DNA of 64,000 nucleotides from Pycnopodia helianthoides (Eukaryota > Echinodermata > Asteroidea > Forcipulatida > Asteriidae): assembly GCA_032158295.1 (NCBI GenBank), contig CM063261.1:620001-684000 (forward strand), in the 5' to 3' direction. The position numbers and the translations under genes are program-made. Below, piece after piece: positions 37,064 to 48,500 of the stretch. Position 1 is the stretch's first letter. Each line of letters starts with the position of its first letter. The notes beneath the pieces were generated by a model. That model was not told the origin of the DNA, made no database searches, and saw only the letters and a list, made by a program, of their open reading frames with translations.

Positions 37064-37894
37064 GATGTGTACACAAAAATACTTGGACAAAACTAGTGAA
37101 GTATACCGGTATCAAATTTAATTTCAGAATATCACATTTGTACTAAATATTTCTACAGAATATGTTTACTTTCAAACTTTAGTTAATAATATCGGCAAAC
37201 ATTGGTGTATCACCCATTCAAATTAACTCGGTCAAACAGAGAAGGAAGAACTGACAAACATTAATAAAAGTTATCAAAAATACAAAAGTAAAGATACAAA
37301 AGTTCTAGTTCCCCTTAATATTCCATTCCACACAATAATGTTTTTCAAGAATACCCAGTAAAAAAAACCGTTATGGACGTTCTTTGTACAGCGGCAAAAA
37401 AAACCTGAAAATTAGAGTACCCTGACAGTTATCACATAATAATACTAGGAGTATTGTTACAAAAATATTCTTTTAAAAGTAAATTTAACTCTTTAAATGC
37501 AACTCTTAACTAATTAACTATCCCATTTTAATAAATCATCCACCTTATTAATAGAAGTTCTGTTATATTATCAATGGATATATAAACCTTTATAGTAGAA
37601 GTTCAGATATTATAAAATTATCAATTTATAAAAATATGTCGGCTAGAAACCTATAAAACAGTCAGTTTGCTTGCGGTTACCCTGACCTTAAAGTAACCGC
37701 ATCTTCAAACCAAAACAAAACTATAAGAATTATATTCAGGCCTATTGTGACATTTCAAACTCGCCTTGAACTGTAAAACAAGATAAGGAATGTTTTAGTA
37801 TTATATGTAGAAATATTTCTGACTGTGGACATGTTAGATTTAGCTGTTACACCCCTATGTCCCAACATCCCCACAAATGTATCTTTCTAATCCT
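37064..37894. other. AT-rich spacer
   Basis: No frame of interest. Very AT-rich, with repeated TATTAT..ATCAAT..TATAAA phrases between 37550 and 37660. Confidence 0.4.
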
Positions 37895-38184
37895 TACCCT
37901 CACCCTCGCCCTCTCAACCTCACTTTCGACCTCACCCTTCTACTCGACCTTCCCCTTCCCCTCACACTTACCATAGCCCTCACTCTCACCTCAAACTCAC
38001 CATAACCCTCACTCTCAGCCTCACATTCACCCTTCTCCTCACCCTTACCATAACCCTCACTTTCACCCTCACCATAACCCTCACTCTTAACATCACCCCC
38101 TCACTCACCCTCAGCCTCACCACAACTCTCACCCTTACCATAACCCTCACTCTCACCATAAACCCTCACCCTAACCCTCACCCA
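37895..38184. repeat. CCCTCA / CCCTAA-like pyrimidine-rich minisatellite
   Basis: Degenerate 6- and 12-mers such as CCCTCACTCTCACCATAACC repeat for about 290 bp, ending in CACCCTAACCCTCACCC. It resembles decayed telomere-type repeat (TTAGGG complement CCCTAA) mixed with CCCTCA variants. No frame. Confidence 0.85.
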
Positions 38185-38544
38185 TGTTGGCTATGATTGT
38201 GTAATGCTGTATATGTTTCTAGGGTATTTGTAACTTCCGTAGATTTTTTGTACATAATGCGACATCTATTGATCATACAAAAATAATAATGTATAAACCG
38301 TAAAAAAAAATGGCACATGTTTTCAATACCACCATCATGGAATAAATGTTTGTTAAATTGGAGAAAAATGAAAAGTTGACTAACTTGTCAATATTTACAA
38401 CTTTATGAACTGCCCTGAGATATGTAACAGCTTTCCACTGTGATAACAAATTGCAATAAATGGTGCCAAGGAACTTCACAAGATATGTCCCAGCAGAATG
38501 TTGTAAGCAAATAAAAGGCTTCTTTTAAAAAAAAAAAAAAAACA

Positions 38545-38731
38545 GGGCCCAATTTCTTCAAGCTGCTTAAGCAGAAAATTTTGCTTACAATTTTTTTGCT
38601 TAGCAAAAATTAGCAGAGTACCAGTCAAAAATGGTGCATGTGACCTTTGGCTGGTAACCTTATTCTGGTAAGTATAATTTTGTTGTGCTTAGCTACTTTT
38701 TGTGCTTAAGCATCTCTATGAAATTGGGTCC
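38545..38731. mobile_element. element with GGRCCCAATTTC inverted ends, copy 1
   Basis: The left end GGGCCCAATTTC..GCTGCTTAAGC is inverted at the right end as GCTTAAGCATCTCTATGAAA then TTGGGTCC. The interior is rich in GCTTAGCA-type phrases. It is preceded by a run of about 16 A. Partial relatives are at 23907 and 51929. Confidence 0.75.
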
Positions 38732-38905
38732 AGGTCATAACTGTTGAAAATTGGTTGCTGGATTTAACTCCGAAAAAGAGTTTCAATTTCCTACCGTGAT
38801 AGAAAAATTGTCAAATTTTCACACTGTGTGGTTTCTTGCAGTAGAATGTTGCATATGAATTATGCCGGCATTTTACCAGGGACGCTTTCCCCGCATTCTT
38901 TCTGC

Positions 38906-39289
38906 TTAAAGGAACATTACAGAATTGGTAATTGTAAAATATACTTTTGATCACAGATTTACATAAAACTTACACGGTCTAATGATGATGATAGTAGAAA
39001 CATCCCTTAAATTATTTCTGTCTGAAATGCCATATTTGATGAGAAATGAATAAACTAATTTTCCGATTGGAGTTTATCGCTCAGTGAGCGTTTTATTCGT
39101 TTGTTGAACCTATATGATTTCATGCAAATGTATAATCGGTTTTTCACTATTTTCTCGTGACCCAGATGGCCGATCGATCTCAAACTTCTACAGGTTTGTC
39201 AGTTTATGTATATGGTGGATTACATAAAGTGCTTACACTGCCAGCAACTGTTTTGTTAGCAAAAAACCAATTCTGTAATGTTCCTTTAA
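38906..39289 (+). mobile_element. TTAA-flanked MITE, family A copy 4, just downstream of the synthetase gene
   Basis: It has complete TTAA ends and inverted termini. It lies about 117 bp past the acyl-CoA synthetase stop codon and on that gene's strand supplies an AATAAA at 39092-39097. It may therefore be part of the 3' UTR. Confidence 0.9.
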
Positions 39290-39405
39290 AACACAATGAC
39301 GTGTCCAAGGCTGTTATAAAACAATCAGAAGCAAGAATAATTCAAGCTTACTGGAGGAAACTTCTGGCTTCTTGTACTCACGTGTCCTCCTCGTTCCGAA
39401 CCACA

Positions 39406-39543
39406 TCAGGTCAGATTAGTATACAAGCTTTCAATCTGTGGCTCGTAATGTTTCTTTAAGTTTGGACGCTTCGATTTCATCGTAGGGGTGAGCAAGTTGT
39501 TTTCAATGCTGAAAAGCTCAGTTTCCAGATATATGTCTTTCAC
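39406..39543 (-). CDS. synthetase exon 19 (last), residues 622-666 and stop
   Basis: Acceptor AAATTTAG|GTG. It encodes VKDIYLE through the [12 protein letters not shown] block to the end LYTNLT and TGA at 39408-39406. Confidence 0.93.
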   Translation of the reverse strand: MKDIYLETELFSIENNLLTPTMKSKRPNLKKHYEPQIESLYTNLT

Positions 39544-42500
39544 CTAAATTTAAAAAAAATATTCAATTAATAAAATTGAAAATTGTAATTGTAGTCATTA
39601 TTAATATTATTTTGGGTTTTACCGTGTGTGAAAAGCAATGTATACTCAATACCTCCCAAGTCCTGAACAAACAACGGCAGATTACTCAGGTGGGATTCGA
39701 ACCCATGACCCTCTGCATGCTAGCGCAGATCTCTTAACCACTAGACCATAGGTCATGCCCGGTGACGAGAGGCCAGTTCGAATCCAGTTCAAATCTACAG
39801 CGGCTACCATAGAGGGCGTTTTTTTGTACATTTACTGTTCAGCATGTCAAATCCTGCACTGCCACTGCATTATGTAATAATTAAGCAGCCATTTTGTTTT
39901 GGGTTTTTGTTTATACAGTAGCTAAGGGAAACCATAATACACCTGTATGAATGAAACTATTTCCTATCTTTATCAAACCATAATACTCTTCACAGCTTTG
40001 AAAATACAAATCCCGGCTTTTGTTGTGGTGCCGCCCACAGAATCATGAATGGACTGAACATGCAATCCACATACCAGCTCCGGTCTGAGGTGGGATTCGA
40101 ACCGGGATGCACAAAGGGTGAAAGGCAGGAAATAAACCACTGACCAAAACTCATCACCCCCACCCCCTACAAAGAAAAATAAAATAAAAAATAAACCCAG
40201 CCTTGCAACCAAAACATACACTATGTTACAGTACCCTTCTGTGTTCAGGTGACTGAACTAAGCCTGGCCATTCAACTTTGGTGCAGTGTTTAGAGATGTT
40301 TGGTAGTGGATGTCACAGAAGATTGGGTTGTTTTAAAACAATTTACGAGTGAAAATATTTGCACCATCGTGTGGTTAATTACAATAGTGTCGCTTTGCAA
40401 AGTACTAAAAGAAAGTATTTTAGCAGAAAGTGGAAACTCACCTGTTCAAAGCTATGCAGCTTTGCTTCTTTTCCCAACTTCACCATGTCCTCCAAAATAG
40501 CCTTTTTTACAACCTGGATAAAAACAAACCATGAAAATTCATTGTAAATCAAAACCAAACTTAAACACATTATTTGCTTCACCAAATACTCTTTACTCCA
40601 TGTAGAACGGTATAAAAATTTGCACTCTATTTTGTCATTAATTTTTAGCTGAACGAAGAAAAATTTACTAGAACAGGATTTGGACCTGGATTAATGTGCT
40701 GGCGCTCTACCATCTGAGCTTTCTAGCCCTAATGTTGGCGGTCTCCCTACTTTGTCAAAATCTTTGTTCAGGGGTGCCAGTCAGAAGCCATTCCACCATT
40801 AACTGCCGTGTAGCCAGGGATCACACCCAAGTTAACGATAAAACCTGGGAAGGGGCAGCCAGGGGATCACCTTAAGGGGATGCGACTTTTCAATTTAAAC
40901 ATCAAGTAATAAACCACAACAAACTGACTGGGTAAATTTTGATTAACTTGGGGTAAAACAAAGAAAAATGGACTCAAGCGGGATTCAAAGCTTCAACCTC
41001 CATCACTCTACCAACCGAGCTATCCAGCCCTAACGTTGGTGGTCTCCCTATTTTGTCAATATCTTTGAATTTTTGCATTTGATTGCTTCCTGACCACACA
41101 GTAAAGCTTTAAATTTTACATTATTTTTGAATATTTACCTCATTTGAGCAGATTTCTTTGTAGTCTCCTTCTACCCCTTTGCTCTTCGCTAGTTTAGGAA
41201 TCACTTCCTCATCAGGTACAACAATTGCAATCAGACTCGCCTAAAAAAAACACAAACACTCTATTCCAACCACACTCTATGAACCACAGAAACACAGTGA
41301 ACTAGTAACTGTTGGTTCTCAAATGAACCAGTAGTTAACGACTCAACGTTTCGATCAGTATGCTCTGATCGTCTTCAGGAGAAGACGTCTTCAGCTTTCT
41401 CCTGAAGACGATCAGAGCATACTGATCGAAACGTTGAGTCGTTAACTACCAATTCTTTTCAGAACCAACAGTCACTCGAAAGAGATTTTAACATGGTGTT
41501 ACCGCAAACCTCTCTTAGTTATACTCCCACCATGCAAAGTTTCAAATCCTACAGTGAACTAGATTGCCACAAGGCTCCTTGATTCACTCTGGTTTCCCAA
41601 ACTTATTTTTTTAAACGTTATGCTGACTCCAACGGTTTAAAAATTGAATTAGAATAACACAAATAATGATTGTACATATGTGCACATACCTTCAGGCCGT
41701 TTCCATGTACAAAACACTGGGATACAAACTCACTGCGCATGTAAATATTCTCAATCTTCTCTGGGGCAATGTATTCACCCTGCGCCATTTTGAAGATGTG
41801 TTTCTTTCGGTCGATGATCGCCAACTGTCCGTTCTAAACAGAAACAAAGAAAATATTTACTCTCTCAAACGCTGTTCATTTAATACTTCAAACTTCAATT
41901 TTAATTAAATGATAGAAGTACCAGTGTGCTAAGTTGTTGAAAGTTTTGTAATAATTGTTGAGGATGTGCTACAAGGTTTTGTTTTCTTGTTATTTGCATG
42001 TAACTTTTTAATTTACATATTCAACTATAAGACGTTGAACCAAACTTATTGCATTCATATGCAAGTCAAATAAGTTTGGTTCTCAAATATCGCCCTCACT
42101 GAGGTCAAAGGAAGACCAATCATTAGCTTAGAGTTGGGCGTGGCACATTCAAGATTTGTTTTTGTTTTTATTCAAACCATACTCAATGGATGAAATTTAT
42201 GAAAACAGCACAATCAAATTTCTTTTTAAAAACATTTAAGAAAACAATCGCCACACTACGCACTGCAGCTGCTATTCAAGGTTTCCCCGGAATTCCCAAT
42301 GCTCTCGAAAACTGGTACCCTGCGGAGGCCAATTTACAGAGTCTATGTTGGTCTGTGCAAGGTGGGTCTATACTTACAGGAAGCCAACGTCCGATATCTC
42401 CCGTATGTAACCAACCATCTTTATCGATTGCTTCAGCCGTCTTCTCTGGTTCTTTGAAGTATCCCTTGAACACACCGAATCCCTTCAGACAAATCTGCAG

Positions 42501-45500
42501 AGGATAACAAAAAGCATAGCAAGCTACTTGTAAGGGGCTGTCAACATATGTCCACTTTTTTATAATGTGGTACAGAGAGCACTATTTTTCAAGATCAACC
42601 CACGAAGTGGGACCTGTCAACATTTGTTATGTTGAGGCCTTCTCACAAATCTTGAAAAATCTGTGTAAACCTGCTTTTTCTCACCCATACACTCTCGCTT
42701 TCCTGAGGTGTAGAACAATAGAGCCATTCCAACAGATTTATTCCACTATGCCACGCCCTGCATCTCTAAGGAACTACTTGCCTGGTTTCCCTCCATCCTA
42801 CAATCTAGACTGCTTTAAGAGGAAAATCAATTCCTACCTTCAGTTCCCCCCCACATAGTTATTTTCATCTTATTTTTTTATTTCTTGTAGCCCTTTTTAT
42901 CAAGAGTGGCTTGTTTGGGGCCCAAAGGCCAGTGATTTTAGTGTCAGTAGGGCCAGTAAACTCCAGAAATTGCCAAATCTGGCCGTCATGTGTTTTTCAA
43001 TTCAATATCTTAATTTTCATAAATGACATTTAAACGTTGACTTTATGTCTAATAAATATCTTTAAATTCTGCAGAGTATCAAAGTATACTAATCTTCTCT
43101 TATCAAAAAAAAATTGTTGATTCTTGATTCTTTTGATTCTTGTCTTTTCATTTTTTTTTCTCATTTGATTTGGTTCTTGTGGAAAACATTCTGGTCCACT
43201 ATGAGTAACGAGCCATGCGGTTTTGTAGATTTTCACTCCAAATTCAAGCCCTGAACAGGCGGAATTAGTCAGTGAAGCTGAAGTATGGTTCCCTGACTTA
43301 CCTCGCCTTGCAAATTTTTAGCATAATACATCATTTCAGGTACATCCTGCAGCTTGTAATACGTGGACACCAATGGACATCCAACATGGTTGGCACTCAC
43401 ATCGCTCAGGAGCGTTATAGTTGACACGGCACCAGACTCTGTCTGTCCATAGCCTTCAATCAACTGCAAATAATTTCACCAGTAAACTACTTTTTTTTTA
43501 AAGTTATTTTGATCCACATTGTATTTCTTTCCTTGTTTCAAATGAAAGGTTCAAAACCAAGGCTGGACAAATATAAACAGTCTGCCCCTACAGGATATGA
43601 CCTATAAACATCACCCTCAATGCCAATAAGGCAATCAGCATAATTTCTAACATATGTTTAAAGACACTGGACACCTTTGGTAATTGTCAAAGACCAGTCT
43701 TCTCACTTGGTGTATCTCAACATATGCACAAAATAACAAAACTGTGAAATTTTGAACTCAATTGGTCGTCGAAATTGCAAGATAATAATGGAAGAAAAAA
43801 CCCCCTTTTCACACGAAGTTGTGAGCTTTCAGATGCTTGATTTCGAGACCTCACTCGTGAGGTCTCAAAATCAATTCAAATATTTTACTGAGAAATTACT
43901 TCTTTCTCAAAAACTACGTTACTTCAGAGGGAGCCATTTCTCACAATGATTTATACTATCAACAGCTCTCCATTGCTCGTTACCAAGTAAGTTTTTATGC
44001 TAACAATTATTTTGAGTAATTACCAATAGTGTCCAGTGCCTTTAAAGCCTGCTTAGAGATACAGAAGGCATGCAGCCAATGGACCAAATCGGAGCACTTG
44101 CCAAAGATCGCAGTAATAGGAAGAAGCTTGTGTAGTCACCTCCTCCACAGTCAAATGATAACGATGATTACTTACCATAGCACCAAATGCACATCTGAAG
44201 AACATTTTCACCTCACTGGAAACTGGAGCGGCACCTGTAGTTATGAACTTCACTCGCCCACCAGTCATCGCCTAGTGGTTGGATCAAATATTTAAAATAA
44301 TTCATTTCACCTTAAAATTACCTTTTTGACTCAGTCTTGTGATTCATTTATGTAGACAGTCTCAAAGCAGACCACAGTTCTTAAAATTGTTAATGGATGT
44401 AATTCCGCCATTTGGGAGTTATGCTTTTTGGGAGGCTGATTGTCCTTACTGGCAGCTGAGAAGCTGAATTTCGAAGGACACAGCTGATAGGTTAACCACT
44501 AACCCACTGAGCTTGCCAAGACTTGGCAAGAACTGAGTACTCAATACCATCACAGTATCCGTCATGCAATTATAACATCACTTCAAAGTTCTAAACTACA
44601 TTTTTTTTTAAATCATAGAAAGGTTTTGTTCAGTGTCAATTTGGGCAGAACAGAAATCAGTTATTAGTTTCTCACCCTGATTTTTCTAAAGACTTTGTCC
44701 CAAATGCCGTCATTTCTGAAAACTCCTCTGAAAAAAAAAATTACAGATTTTAACTTGACAACTTCTCGGTAATGGCTCTTCGTTTGACCGAAGGTGGGGG
44801 GGGGAGGGGCTGGTTTTTGTCAGTGATGGAAAGGGAGGTGGCTAATGCTTTCCCAGGGCTCAGTTCTTACACTGGATATTTGGGGAGGGCCTTTGCCCTC
44901 CCCCCTCTGCTTGGCGAAGCTTAACTAAAATATTGAGTATAACATATCCCACTGCAAGCATTGCATCATCTCGCAAACATCTTTAACAGTCGCTCTGAAA
45001 GTAGCAAGTGTAGTTTAGGGAAAAGTTTTGTTTACACCTCAACAAATGGTTCATGTGTGGGATATCGTCTTGATATAGTGCCCTCTTTTGGCAACTTGGA
45101 ATGGGGGCATATCTTGAAAGAAGACGAACCAGTGCTGGGCAAGGTAATTATTTTTCTTTATCAATATGTGAGAATTACAACATTATTAAGTCAAACAAAT
45201 ATGACAGTTGGATTTGAAAGCAATGGTCTAATGAATTAGAGAAAAGTTCAGTGGATAACCGTTCTAGTTCCTTGGTTTTCTGGCTCAGTGCTGTTTTCAT
45301 GAGAAATCTTGCAAGCCATCCTTTTTCCGCCACAAGTTGTTGCACCTATTCACAACAAAAAAGATTTATCATTGCATTTAAAAAAAAAAAATTATGCATC
45401 CCAAGGGGGTCCTTTAGGTTGGGATCATATAGACCCAATGCATAACGCGAAGCGCACTCACGCGGGCCTATCCTCTCCGCCATTTTGGGCGTCAAAATCA

Positions 45501-48500
45501 TGCACAAACATATGCACAGAAGATTTGTTCGGAGGTGTGTTCAGCGTTGAGCAAGGGGGCTATAGAAATCAATAGACCCCCTTGCATAACGCGTAAACGC
45601 TACAAGTACGCTGAGATCACGTGCATGATCTGCCTCCTTTTGGCCTCCATCTGGAATGGCGCTTCTTGAGAGTGTGACGTCATATGCAAGGGGTCTATAG
45701 CTAGGCCCTATTGGATTCTGTTGGGTTGGATTCTATAATTCAAAACCTTAGCTTTTGCTTTGATACGCCCACAGATAAAGTGTGAAATAAAAACTATTCA
45801 TTATTTAGTACAGAATCCTGTTAGACGCGATCCTCACAGATACTGTTGAAAACCCACATTAGGTTTTTCCTGAGAACTAAAATCTGTTTGTGTCGATTTA
45901 GAATCTTATTTAAAAGTTGGTATAATTTAAAAGTCTCTTCTTTACCTTGTCGTAGATTTTATTCATTACTCTCGGAACACATGGAAACATTGTTGGTCTC
46001 AATTCTTTAATATCGTTGAGAAGTTTCTTCGCATCTCCGCTGTAGAACCCAATGCGAGCACCATTTATAATCACAGTCACCTATCCATGTGGCAAAAAAA
46101 TATCAAAAATATTAAAAATTACTTAAAACAAACCTCCTACTACACTCTTGGCAACACAGTAGTGAATGGTCAGACAGTAGGAGGTTGACTGTGTACTGGT
46201 AGATGCACTGGCAATATGATATCATTTTGTAGACTGGCATAGTTTATCCATCGTTTAAAACCACAGTGGAGGGTGTTGAATGATCAGAGAGTAGAAGGGT
46301 TATTAATAAACAGATATTAAACACCATTTCACCTTTTTTTGTAAGTTAGTTTGAAGTTGATCAAAGGGGACAACAATGACTGTTAGAGTTGCACCTTATA
46401 ATTAATGAACTAATTGATTAAACTTCACCATCGTTTTGATTCCATTCATTCTATATTTTCTTCCAATTCTTTTAATTTTCAAAGTGATATTTACCTGTGA
46501 CAATCGTTCATATATATGAGCGAGTGGGAGGTAGGATATGTAGACGTCCTCAGTGCTTAACTCCATAGGACTTGAGCTCTGACAAAACCAAAGCAACAAT
46601 TAAAATAAGCACAGAGGGTCAAAATATAACTCTTCCAAAAGACCGATTTATATAGTCTTATTTCCCCGCTCTGAAATCTTACATCCCATCCAAGTATTGA
46701 AGATCAGGCGTATAATTTATACATGAAATCAAGCTTAAAGGTATTGTACACTTTTGGTAACAGCTCAAAATCAGTGTCCACATTTTGTGTGATTAAACAC
46801 ATGCATGAACAAACAAACCTGTGAAAGTTTGAGCTCAATTGGTAATCGAGGTCACGAGCAAATAGTGAAAAGAGATCTTATGTGTTTTCTGTTTTTTCAA
46901 TTTCGCGCGCGGATAATTACTATTGTTTTACTCGTTTCTCAGAAACGATAGCATTTTAGGCAGAAATATTTTAAGGAACCCTTTCTACCATTACTTAATA
47001 TAAATCATATAAGTTATGTGTGAATCTGTGAACATTGTGTTTTTCGATCTTACCAATAGTGTACAGGGCCTTTAAAGCTCAATCGGTCATCAGTTACAAG
47101 AAAATAGTGAAAAACACCATCACTGTTCTCACTATTTTCAAAAGTCGGATTTTAACTTGCCGCCGGATCAAAGCTTTATGTTTTTCTCATTGCTCAAAAC
47201 TATTGCTTTTCAGGCAAAAATACTGCAAAGGAAGTTTTCACCATGAGCAAATCTGTGAACTTTTATTTTTTCAATCTTACCAACGTTTTGTACATGCTTT
47301 AGAAAAAGCATTTTCGCAGATCACCAGACTGACCTTAAATCATTCTTTTTAAGAATAAAACGCCTTAAAATTTGTTTGAAAATGTTGTTATTAACAGAAA
47401 CCTTCAGCTATATACATTGATGTTGAGACCTTATGAAATTTGAATAAAACAGTATTGTTTGGTTTTACTCTTTTTACTTGTTGGACAGTTTTCTGGAGGA
47501 TAATTTTGTTAATCCCAAGAGCGCTCCTGGAATGCATAAAGGTACAGGTCGTCTGCATTGCATAATAATAATAATATTAATAATAATAACAATGTTAATA
47601 CCTTTAAAAACACTTTCAATATCCACAAGTTATTATGAAAGACAGATAAAAGCAGTCAAAACAAAATACAAGTAATTAAAAATTAACAATTTAGTCACCA
47701 AAAGGTGGGTTTTCAAGGAGATTTTATAAATTTCAAGGGTATCAGCAGATCAGATTGCTCTCAATAGCCTACTCCACATACAATATAGGGGGAGGAGAAA
47801 ATATCGTGAATAATTGATTGCCATAAGATGTAGTTTTACCAAGTGGCTACTGTAAACATACCACATCAGAAGTTGTGCAGTGTGTGTACATGATTTGAAA
47901 CATTATGAAAATTCAAATACAACAACATTGGCCTCCCACCTCACTTCAGTATGGGACACAAAAGCGCTATAGTTTTCACTCTAGCTTGTTGGATATCAGG
48001 TCTCAAATTTGGGGGGAAATCCACAAGTCCACAGGGCTTGTATCTCAAATTTTTTACTGGACCAGAAATAATTTTACAAGACCAGATTCAAACTGAGAAA
48101 AGACTTCCTTGCACAGTTTAACTTGCATTTAATTAAACAAGCACTAAGACGTATAAGAGAAGATTTACCTCATTGTCTTTAAGGGTATTAACTATATTTC
48201 TAATCGTTACTCAAAGTCAACATTTGAACATAATTTGTTTCTGTTTACAAGATATTATAGAGTGAGTTACATAAATTGTTATTGAATTGAAAACACAAGA
48301 CCGCCGGACTTGTCCAGTTATGAGTTAACTTGCCCAATACTAAAATCACTGGCCTCGGGCCTGCGGTCCAGTGTCAAATTCGAGCCCCGATGATATCTAA
48401 AGAGTGTACTCACCCCTGTGTGAATGAAGAATGCGTTCACACTTGCCAGGATGTTCCCATGTGTTAGTATAGCACCCTTCGGTGTACCAGTTGTACCACT

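Noticed and set aside
39683..39757. Possible tRNA gene (Glu/Asp-like boxes) on the minus strand
   Set aside because: A and B boxes are good but the acceptor and anticodon stems do not pair, and a SINE body follows.
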